Positions 25,599-32,155 of a stretch of DNA of 64,000 nt are shown piece after piece. This DNA comes from Flavobacteriales bacterium. Its GTDB lineage: Bacteria > Bacteroidota > Bacteroidia > Flavobacteriales_D > Sanyastnellaceae. A program made the translations under genes and the position numbers. Each line of letters starts with the position of its first letter. Positions within the stretch are counted from its first letter, which is position 1. The notes under the pieces are model-generated. The model was not told where the DNA came from, made no database searches, and saw only the letters and a list, made by a program, of their open reading frames with translations. The DNA lies in NCBI GenBank assembly GCA_018402085.1, contig JAGYJM010000002.1, positions 2,805,501 to 2,869,500 on the forward strand, read 5' to 3'.

Positions 25599-26063
25599 AT
25601 GAAACTAGTGGAGGTCTACACTGACGGTGGCGCAAGCGGCAACCCTGGTCCGGGTGGCTACGGCGCACTCCTGATGTACAAGCAGCACCGCAAAGAAATG
25701 AGCCAGGGCTACCGACTCACAACCAACAATCGGATGGAGCTGCTCGCGGTGATTGTGGCACTCGAAACGCTCAAAGAAGAAGGGCTTCAGGTCACCGTTT
25801 ATTCAGACAGCAAGTATGTGGTTGACGCTGTGGCAAAGGGCTGGGTCTTCGGATGGGAGAAAAAGGGCTTCAAAGGCAAAAAAAATCCGGACCTCTGGCA
25901 GCGTTTTCTGAAAATCTACCGCAAACACAAGGTCACTTTCCGCTGGGTGAAAGGCCACGCCGGACATCCCCTGAACGAACGGGCTGATGAGCTCGCGGTC
26001 AAGGCCTACCAAGAGGGCAACTTGCTGGTGGATGAGGGGTATGAGGCGATACATAATGCATAA
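25599..26063 (+). CDS. rnhA: Ribonuclease HI
   Basis: A 154-residue enzyme that cuts RNA in RNA:DNA hybrids, removing primers and R-loops. The four catalytic acidic residues are Asp9 (VYTDGG), Glu47 (NNRMEL), Asp70 (VYSDSKYV) and Asp130 (NERADELA), and the loop His is in VKGHAGHP. The substrate-binding handle region GWEKKGFKGKKNPDLW is present. The ATG follows the marC stop with no gap, so translation is probably coupled. Confidence 0.96.
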   Translation: MKLVEVYTDGGASGNPGPGGYGALLMYKQHRKEMSQGYRLTTNNRMELLAVIVALETLKEEGLQVTVYSDSKYVVDAVAKGWVFGWEKKGFKGKKNPDLWQRFLKIYRKHKVTFRWVKGHAGHPLNERADELAVKAYQEGNLLVDEGYEAIHNA

Positions 26064-26459
26064 TTTAAAATGCACAATGCATAATTCATGACGCAGGATG
26101 CTTGATGCCGGACGTATGATGTTGATTGGCCTGGGCAATCCAGAGCGGTGAAAAGACAAAAAGCTGCTCCCCTTCAAGGGGAGCTCCAAAACGGCATGCT
26201 ACGCATGCCGTTTTGGTGAGGGGTGGTCGAACACCTGCAAAAGCACTACCACATCAATCCCAGGAGAGACCCCTTACTTTCACTTGACCAAATCCCTATC
26301 CGCCGCTTCCCGACAAGTCGGGACAAGTTGTGCGGCGAAATCACAAATGTTGCATTGAGAAACTCAAAGATCGAACACCGAACTCTGAACTCCCAACCCA
26401 AAAATTTGTCGTTTAGACACCCCAAGCGAACTCTAAGAAGAAAAACGTGTTCGATTGAC
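26064..26459. repeat. Intergenic region with strong hairpins, no gene
   Basis: It begins with direct repeats of an ATGCATAATT type. CTCCCCTTCAAGGGGAG (26167-26183) is followed at once by a perfect 14-bp stem with a 3-base loop (arms 26186-26199 and 26203-26216, left arm CCAAAACGGCATGC), the longest perfect palindrome in the window. A CCGCCGC/GCGGCG pair interrupted by CCCGACAAGTCGGG lies at 26300-26337. Elements of the CTCCCCT type recur at 37903, 42560, 48669, 48887 and 54561. No protein-like frame is convincing. Confidence 0.75.
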
Positions 26460-26467
26460 TAAATTTG
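26460..26467 (+). promoter_or_regulatory. -7 promoter box of the acyl-CoA dehydrogenase gene
   Basis: TAAATTTG matches TAnnTTTG. It overlaps the TTG that would otherwise extend the downstream frame, which supports ATG 26486 as the start. Confidence 0.5.
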
Positions 26468-26485
26468 CAGCCCAAATCACGCGCA

Positions 26486-27664
26486 ATGAGAACGGATCTA
26501 TACCAAGGACACGACTACTACAACATGGACGACCTCCTGACGGATGAGCACAAGCTGATTCGTGATACCGCCCGCGCTTGGGTGAAGAAAGAAGTGTCTC
26601 CAATTATTGAGGAAGCCTTTGAAAAAGGTGCCTTTCCACGTCACCTGATTAAAGGAATCGCTGAGATCGGTGGTTTTGGTCCTTACATCCCGACTGAATA
26701 CGGCGGGGCCGGACTTGATCAGATCTCTTACGGACTGATCATGCAGGAGCTTGAGCGCTGTGACTCCGGACTTCGTTCTACTTCTTCTGTACAGAGTTCG
26801 CTCGTGATGTACCCGATCTGGAAGTACGGCACCGAAGAGCAAAAGCAGAAGTTCCTTCCTAAACTCGCTGCAGGTGAGATGGTCGGCTGCTTTGGTTTGA
26901 CCGAACCCGATCACGGTTCTAACCCTGGTGGAATGACCACCAACTTCAAAGATGCCGGTGACCACTACCTCCTGAACGGAGCCAAACTTTGGATCTCAAA
27001 CGCACCGTTTGCTGATGTAGCAGTGGTATGGGCGAAGAATGAAGAAGGCCGTATTCACGGAATCATCGTTGAGCGCGGAATGGAGGGCTTCTCAACCCCA
27101 ACCATGCACGGAAAATGGTCGCTTCGCGCATCGGATACCGGCGAGCTGGTCTTCGAAGACGTGAAAGTGCCTAAAGAAAACCTGTTGCCGGGCCGCAGCG
27201 GACTGGGTGCTCCGTTGAGCTGCCTTGACTCTGCGCGTTACGGTATTGCCTGGGGCGCCATTGGTGCCGGTCTCGACTGCTACGATACCGCGCTTCGCTA
27301 CGCGAAAGAGCGCAAGCAGTTTGGCCGTCCGATCGCCGGATTCCAACTGCAGCAAAAGAAACTCGCTGAGATGATCACCGAGATCACGAAGGCACAGTTG
27401 CTGACCCTTCGTCTCGGCCAGCTTCGCAATGAAGGACGTGCGACTTCAGCACAAATCTCAATGGCGAAGCGTAACAACGTGAATATGGCGTTGGAAATCG
27501 CTCGCGAAGCACGTCAGATTCTCGGTGGCATGGGTATTACCAACGAGTACCCGATCATGCGCCACATGATGAACCTCGAGTCGGTAGTGACCTATGAGGG
27601 CACTCACGACATCCACCTGCTGATCACCGGTCTCGACATTACCGGCGAGAATGCTTTTACTTGA
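26486..27664 (+). CDS. gcdH: Acyl-CoA dehydrogenase, glutaryl-CoA dehydrogenase-like
   Basis: A 392-residue FAD flavoprotein. The signatures are those of the glutaryl-CoA dehydrogenase branch: IAEIGGFGPYIPTEYGGAGL, the flavin motif GCFGLTEPDHGSNPGGM, WISNAPFADVAVVWAK, the Arg-containing GKWSLRASDTGELVFEDV, and the active-site Glu in VVTYEGTHDIHLL. This enzyme oxidatively decarboxylates glutaryl-CoA to crotonyl-CoA in lysine and tryptophan breakdown, and the kynurenine-pathway genes in this window fit. Other short-chain acyl-CoA dehydrogenases cannot be excluded. An intrinsic terminator follows about 20 bases after the stop. Confidence 0.82.
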   Translation: MRTDLYQGHDYYNMDDLLTDEHKLIRDTARAWVKKEVSPIIEEAFEKGAFPRHLIKGIAEIGGFGPYIPTEYGGAGLDQISYGLIMQELERCDSGLRSTSSVQSSLVMYPIWKYGTEEQKQKFLPKLAAGEMVGCFGLTEPDHGSNPGGMTTNFKDAGDHYLLNGAKLWISNAPFADVAVVWAKNEEGRIHGIIVERGMEGFSTPTMHGKWSLRASDTGELVFEDVKVPKENLLPGRSGLGAPLSCLDSARYGIAWGAIGAGLDCYDTALRYAKERKQFGRPIAGFQLQQKKLAEMITEITKAQLLTLRLGQLRNEGRATSAQISMAKRNNVNMALEIAREARQILGGMGITNEYPIMRHMMNLESVVTYEGTHDIHLLITGLDITGENAFT

Positions 27665-27682
27665 TATAACCCTCCCGAAATA

Positions 27683-27710
27683 GAGAAAGGCGCCTGTTGG
27701 GCGTCTTTTT
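27683..27710 (+). terminator. Intrinsic terminator after the acyl-CoA dehydrogenase gene
   Basis: AAAGGCGCC, loop TGTTG, GGCGTCTTTTT: a six-pair GC stem with one G-T wobble, extended by A-T pairs and a T-run. It reaches the stop codon of the convergent gene. Confidence 0.7.
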
Positions 27711-28492
27711 CATTCGATAATATCCTGTAATACGGGAAATTTCTCCCTGAACGACTGCAGCTCATCATACGAGCAACTTGCGGTGATCACCTGATCTTTA
27801 CCCGGTGTGGCTTCGTTGAGGGGTACACCCTTGGGGTCGATGATCGCACTATCGCCTGTGTACTCAATACCTTTACCGTCTTGTCCGACGCGGTTCACAC
27901 CCACGAGGTAACACTGGTTCTCGATGGCGCGTGCACGCAAGAGGGCCTTCCATGGGGCGGCGCGCACACCCGGCCAATTGGCTACGTAGAGGGCAACATC
28001 GTAGCGCGCCCGGCCGTCTTCATAACGGTTGCGCGCCTGCTCAGGAAAGCGCAGGTCATAACACACCTGCAACAGGATGCGCCAGCCGCGAAACTCAACC
28101 ACGACCTGGCGTTTGCCCGGACTGTAATGGTGGTGTTCATCGGCAAAGGTGAAGAGGTGTTGCTTGTCGTACCACGTGGTTGCTCCAGCGGGACTGACCC
28201 AATACATGCGGTTGAAGTAGTCTTCGCCATCCTTTACAGAGACGCTTCCGGTGACAGCGGCGTTCAGGCGCTTCGCGTGGGTTCGCATCCACTGCAGGGT
28301 CGCCATGTCGTCGCTGTGTGTTTCGGCTGCTGTTTCGGGCGACATCGTAAAGCCGGTGGTGAACATCTCGGGCAACACCACCACGTCGCATTCCGACAAG
28401 GCGTCCAATCGTTGTCCGATGGCTTCACGGTTCGCTTCAGGCTCTTCCCATTTCAACGGGCATTGTACTCCGGAGATGATCAGGTCTTTCAT
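27710..28492 (-). CDS. Omega-amidase, nitrilase superfamily (YafV/NIT2-like)
   Basis: A 260-residue carbon-nitrogen hydrolase. The Glu-Lys-Cys triad is visible: Glu in VVLPEMFTTGF, Lys in WYDKQHLFTFADE and Cys in LLQVCYDLRFPEQAR. The TTGF and HLF motifs are typical of omega-amidases, which hydrolyse 2-oxoglutaramate or 2-oxosuccinamate left by glutamine or asparagine transaminases. Two genes upstream on the same strand is a methionine/glutamine-type aminotransferase, the enzyme this activity normally partners, so the functional link is strong. It has its own -7 box ending five bases before the ATG. Confidence 0.88.
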   Translation of the reverse strand: MKDLIISGVQCPLKWEEPEANREAIGQRLDALSECDVVVLPEMFTTGFTMSPETAAETHSDDMATLQWMRTHAKRLNAAVTGSVSVKDGEDYFNRMYWVSPAGATTWYDKQHLFTFADEHHHYSPGKRQVVVEFRGWRILLQVCYDLRFPEQARNRYEDGRARYDVALYVANWPGVRAAPWKALLRARAIENQCYLVGVNRVGQDGKGIEYTGDSAIIDPKGVPLNEATPGKDQVITASCSYDELQSFREKFPVLQDIIE

Positions 28493-28497
28493 GGTAT

Positions 28498-28505
28498 CGA
28501 AAGTA
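28498..28505 (-). promoter_or_regulatory. -7-like box, 5 nt before the omega-amidase start
   Basis: The minus strand reads TACTTTCG, then five bases, then ATG. It matches the TAnnTTCG variant seen in front of other genes here. Confidence 0.45.
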
Positions 28506-28559
28506 ACGGTTGTACCTCATTTCTAATAGCGCAACCTCATTGATCAGCAGAAAAATGCA

Positions 28560-29408
28560 TCATCCGGCCTTTTCAGGCCGTAAAAAAAGCAAGTCAAAAT
28601 ACTGCTGAACCTCACCTTCAGGATCGAATGGTTGTGCCTCGCCAGTCGCAAACGTGTAGGGCTTGAAGCCGCGCGGCGCGAGAAGGTCAGTCACAGCTTT
28701 GTAACTGTTCGGATTGCGGTCAGAAGATGGCCCGCGGACCTCGCACCAAACAGACTCAACCTGATTTTTCTCAAAAAGGCCCGAAGCACCACGCACGACG
28801 GCCTCTTCATGTCCCTCTACATCAATCTTCAGCAATTTGATGGGCGCATTGTCAGTGATTAAGGCGTCAAGCCGTTCAGTAGGCACCTGCACCTCAGCGC
28901 TGTAGCCCGAAAACTGCCAACCCTTCTCGCTCATCACGAGTGAGTTGCCGCCAATGTTCTTGCGACTCAGAAAGAAGTTCGCCGTACCGGCCTCATCAGA
29001 AAGCGCACAAGCGTGAACCGTACCAAAAACCTCCGAGTTGTCACTTAGAAAATCTGCGATGCCCGGAGCCGCTTCAATAAGAATGGTTTCGGCTCCATAC
29101 TGACGCGCCAAGAGACTATAACCACCGAGGTTGGCTCCGGCATCTACGAATCGATCGCCGATCTTCAGGTGCGCTTTCATGTAACGCCCCAACGGCGAAT
29201 GGCTGAAGCTGCGCATGAAGTTGCCTCCTGCATAAGCGATGATGGCTGCGGGTGCATGCTCGCCAATCTTGAGTTCATGTCCGGCAACGAGCGTGCGCTC
29301 GGGACGTCCACCCAGCAAATTCCCCACGGCCACGATGGCATCGTGTTTCTTTCCGGAAACATTCACGGTAAAATCAAATCGCGCAAGAAAGCGGGCCAGA
29401 GGTGTCAT
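28560..29408 (-). CDS. FkbM family methyltransferase
   Basis: A 282-residue SAM-dependent methyltransferase. The SAM-binding motif is DRFVDAGANLGGYSLLA, followed by TILIEAAPGIADFL. The family-defining motif IKLLKIDVEGHEEAVVRGA is near residue 195. FkbM enzymes O-methylate sugars or secondary-metabolite hydroxyls. The start codon shares one base with the stop of the upstream aminotransferase (TAATG), so they are cotranscribed. The link to amino-acid metabolism is not obvious, and its place between aminotransferase and omega-amidase is odd. Confidence 0.9.
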   Translation of the reverse strand: MTPLARFLARFDFTVNVSGKKHDAIVAVGNLLGGRPERTLVAGHELKIGEHAPAAIIAYAGGNFMRSFSHSPLGRYMKAHLKIGDRFVDAGANLGGYSLLARQYGAETILIEAAPGIADFLSDNSEVFGTVHACALSDEAGTANFFLSRKNIGGNSLVMSEKGWQFSGYSAEVQVPTERLDALITDNAPIKLLKIDVEGHEEAVVRGASGLFEKNQVESVWCEVRGPSSDRNPNSYKAVTDLLAPRGFKPYTFATGEAQPFDPEGEVQQYFDLLFLRPEKAG

Positions 29409-30568
29409 TACAAGGTTTTGAGACGTTCGGCAGCCTCTATCAAGGTAGCATCATCTTTGGCGAAACAAAAACGTAGCACATGTTCGTGCACCGGGTTATG
29501 GTAAAACACCGAGACCGGAATGGAGGCAACACCAGGCGAAGCGGTCCATTTTCGCGCCACCTCTGTGTCTTCTTCCTTGCTAATGTTGCCGAAGCGAAGC
29601 AATTGAAAATAGGTGCCCGGGGTGGGATCGTACTCAAATCGACTGCCTTCAAGCGCTTTGAGGAAGACATCCCGTTTCTGCTGGTAGAACGCTGACAGCT
29701 CTGCAGCGTGCTCAGGATGTTCATTCATAAAATCAGCAAGCGCCAACTGTACCGGATGATTCACACAGAACACATTGTACTGATGCACCTTGCGGAACTC
29801 CGCCATCAAGGCGGCAGGACCTGCAATGTAGCCAACCTTCCACCCCGTGGCGTGGTAGGTCTTTCCGAAAGACCCCACGATCATACTGCTCGCCGCCAGG
29901 GCTTCGCGCGAAGCACAGCTGTGGTGTTTCTTGCCGTCAAACACCATGTGCTCGTACACCTCATCGCTCAATACGATGATGTCGTTTCCGGTGACGATCT
30001 TTTCGAGCTCGTCGAGGTCATCGCTACCGAGCACGGCTCCGGTTGGGTTGTGCGGTGTGTTCACGAGGATCATCCGCGTTTTGCGGTTCATCACCTTGCG
30101 TACCTCATCCCAGTCGACGCTGTAATCGGGTGCTTTGAGCTGGACGTAAATCGGTTTACCACCCGCGAGTTCAATCGCCGGGGCATAGCAATCGTAGGCC
30201 GGAGTAAAAAGGATCACTTCGTCATCTTCGCGCACCAGTGCCATCGCCGCGGTGAACAACGCCTGGGTGGCACCGGCCGTGATCGTAACTTCTGTATCGG
30301 CATCGTAACCCGCATCATAGCGCTTGTTGAGGTCTGCAGCGACCGCCTCGCGGAGCTCCGGCACACCTGCCATTGGGGCATACTGGTTACGCTCATCATT
30401 AAGGTAGTGGGCGTAGCGCTCCCTGAGAGCGTCAGGCGCGTCAAAGCCTGGGTAACCTTGTGACAAATTGAGTGCTTGCTTCTCTTTGGCCAGGGCTGAC
30501 ATTACCGTGAAAATGGTGGTGCCGGTCCGCGGTAGCTTAGAGGCAATGGAAGACGAGTATTCAGGCAT
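29408..30568 (-). CDS. PLP-dependent aminotransferase class I/II, methionine/glutamine type (YbdL-like)
   Basis: A 386-residue fold-type I aminotransferase. It shows NLSQGYPGFDAPDALRERY, NQYAPMAGVPELREA, the Asn in VNTPHNPTGAVL, the Asp-Tyr pair in VLSDEVYEHMVFDG, the PLP Lys in GSFGKTYHATGWKVGY and the terminal Arg in HVLRFCFAKDD. The pattern fits methionine aminotransferases (YbdL/KAT-like) that use glutamine or methionine as amino donor. Together with the omega-amidase it would form the glutamine transaminase-omega-amidase route, which makes transamination irreversible and helps salvage methionine. Activity on kynurenine is also possible in this family. Confidence 0.87.
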   Translation of the reverse strand: MPEYSSSIASKLPRTGTTIFTVMSALAKEKQALNLSQGYPGFDAPDALRERYAHYLNDERNQYAPMAGVPELREAVAADLNKRYDAGYDADTEVTITAGATQALFTAAMALVREDDEVILFTPAYDCYAPAIELAGGKPIYVQLKAPDYSVDWDEVRKVMNRKTRMILVNTPHNPTGAVLGSDDLDELEKIVTGNDIIVLSDEVYEHMVFDGKKHHSCASREALAASSMIVGSFGKTYHATGWKVGYIAGPAALMAEFRKVHQYNVFCVNHPVQLALADFMNEHPEHAAELSAFYQQKRDVFLKALEGSRFEYDPTPGTYFQLLRFGNISKEEDTEVARKWTASPGVASIPVSVFYHNPVHEHVLRFCFAKDDATLIEAAERLKTL

Positions 30569-30590
30569 GGAAATTTTCAGTTCAGAACAG

Positions 30591-30598
30591 CGAAGATA
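30591..30598 (-). promoter_or_regulatory. -7-like box of the aminotransferase operon
   Basis: The minus strand reads TATCTTCG, 22 bases before the ATG at 30568. Confidence 0.45.
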
Positions 30599-30602
30599 CT
30601 TA

Positions 30603-31564
30603 GAATGGAAGTGGAAATGGAAATGGAGGTCCGGAGACTTATGGACGCATCGACTTATGGACTTATGGACCTATGGACAATTCGGGGAACGGGGAACTGG
30701 GTATACGGACACGCGAGGCGCGTCCCTACGTGATGCACCTTGCACGTAAAAGCGCCACAAGAATGTGGCGCACTGCAATCCCGTTCTCGGGATTGCTCTT
30801 TCATCCTGTAGCGGTTTGTAGGGACGCATTTAATGCGTCCTAAGACCCATCGACTTATGGACCTATGGACAATTCGGGGAACGGGGAACTGGGTATACGG
30901 ACACGCGAGGCGCGTCCCTACGTGATGCACCTTGTACGTAAAAGCGCCACAAGAATGTGGCGCACTGCAATCCCGTTCTCGGGATTGCTCTTTCATCCTG
31001 TAGCGGTTTGTAGGGACGCATTTAATGCGTCCTAAGACCCATCGACTTATGTACCTGTAGACAATTCGGGGAACGGGGAACTGGGTATACGGACACGCGA
31101 GGCGCGTCCCTACGTGATGCACCTTGCACGTAAAAGCGCCACAAGAATGTGGCGCACCGCAATCCCGTTCTCGGGATTGCTCTTTCATCCTGTAGCGGTT
31201 TGTAGGGACGCATTTAATGCGTCCTAAGACCCATCGACTTATGGACCTATGGACAATTCGGGGAACGGGGAACTGGGTATACGGACACGCGAGGCGCGTC
31301 CCTACGTGATGCACCTTGCACGTAAAAGCGCCACAAGAATGTGGCGCACTGCAATCCCGTTCTCGGGATTGCTCTTTCATCCTGTAGCGGTTTGTAGGGA
31401 CGCATTTAATGCGTCCTAAGACCCATCGACTTATGTACCTGTAGACAATTCGGGGAACGGGGAACGTAGTTTGCAGACGGCTTTCAGCCATTGGTCCTCC
31501 GAGCGAAGCCGTCTCTTCCCCCAACCCCCGACTCCAGACCGCAGACCGCAGACTGCAGACTGCT
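30603..31564. repeat. 192-bp tandem array with flanking low-complexity DNA
   Basis: After a polypurine hexamer run (30603-30630) and an 8-bp-phased tract (30635-30675) comes an array with period exactly 192 bp; the same TTCGGGGAACGGGGAAC block starts at 30681, 30873, 31065, 31257 and 31449. Each unit holds four palindromes, located in unit 1 as follows: a CGCGAGGCGCG element near 30710, GCGCCACAAGAATGTGGCGC (30752-30771), a GCAATCCCG/CGGGATTGC hairpin (30775-30796) and GGACGCATTTAATGCGTCC (30822-30840). Because 192 is a multiple of three, a long minus-strand frame stays open; I do not regard it as a gene. The array ends in AGACCGC/AGACTGC 7-mers (31535-31562), directly against the next promoter. 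Confidence 0.92.
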
Positions 31565-31572
31565 TATCTTTG
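31565..31572 (+). promoter_or_regulatory. -7 promoter box, 4 nt before the start codon
   Basis: TATCTTTG then CCCC then ATG. The region where a -33 element would lie is occupied by the CAGACTG microsatellite. Confidence 0.6.
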
Positions 31573-31576
31573 CCCC

Positions 31577-32155
31577 ATGCTTCAAATCGGAAAAACACTT
31601 CTGACCACTGAGCTCTTCGATGAGCAATTTACCTGCGACCTCTCGGCCTGCAAAGGAGCCTGTTGCGTAGAAGGCAGTAGCGGTGCGCCACTTGAAGAAG
31701 ACGAACTCGAAAAGCTCGAGGAAGTCTACGATGACGTGAAGCCCTACATGCGCGAAGAGGGCATTGCTGCGATTGAAGATCAGGGCTTCTTCGTGGTGGA
31801 TCAAGATGGCGACTACACCACGCCGCTGGTGAACGGTGAAGAGTGTGCGTATGTGAACTTCGATGCCGATGGTACGGCAAAATGCGCCATTGATCAGGCT
31901 TACCGCGACGGGAAAGTTAAATGGCAAAAGCCGATTTCATGCCACCTCTACCCGATCCGTGTGAAATCACTTGACGATTTTGACGCGCTCAATTACCACA
32001 AATGGCACATCTGCAAGCCCGCCTGTGAGTGCGGTGCCCGATTCAAAATGCCGGTCTTCCGCTTCTGCAAGGATGCCATCATTCGCAAATACGGTGAAGA
32101 CTATTACAACGAGCTGGAAGAGGTCTACACTGCCTGGCAGCAACAACACGGATGA
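31577..32155 (+). CDS. DUF3109 family Cys-rich protein
   Basis: A 192-residue soluble protein widespread in Bacteroidota. Conserved Cys clusters are FTCDLSACKGACCVEG near the start, EECAYVNF and KCAID in the middle, SCHLYPIRV, and HICKPACECGARF with FRFCKDA near the end. The pattern resembles the YkgJ/UPF0153 zinc- or iron-chelating proteins, so metal binding is likely; the biochemical role is unknown. The -7 box four bases upstream fixes the start and predicts a leaderless mRNA. It is convergent with the next gene, with the two stop codons directly adjacent. Confidence 0.88.
   Translation: MLQIGKTLLTTELFDEQFTCDLSACKGACCVEGSSGAPLEEDELEKLEEVYDDVKPYMREEGIAAIEDQGFFVVDQDGDYTTPLVNGEECAYVNFDADGTAKCAIDQAYRDGKVKWQKPISCHLYPIRVKSLDDFDALNYHKWHICKPACECGARFKMPVFRFCKDAIIRKYGEDYYNELEEVYTAWQQQHG

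Noticed and set aside
27881-28543. 220-codon plus-strand frame
   Set aside because: It lies entirely opposite the omega-amidase gene, which has an intact catalytic triad.
29708-30463. 251-codon plus-strand frame
   Set aside because: It is the shadow of the aminotransferase gene on the other strand, with no recognisable motif.
30655-31524. A 289-codon minus-strand frame with a 64-residue repeat
   Set aside because: It is a by-product of a 192-bp tandem repeat divisible by three; it consists of palindrome translations and has no start context or domain.
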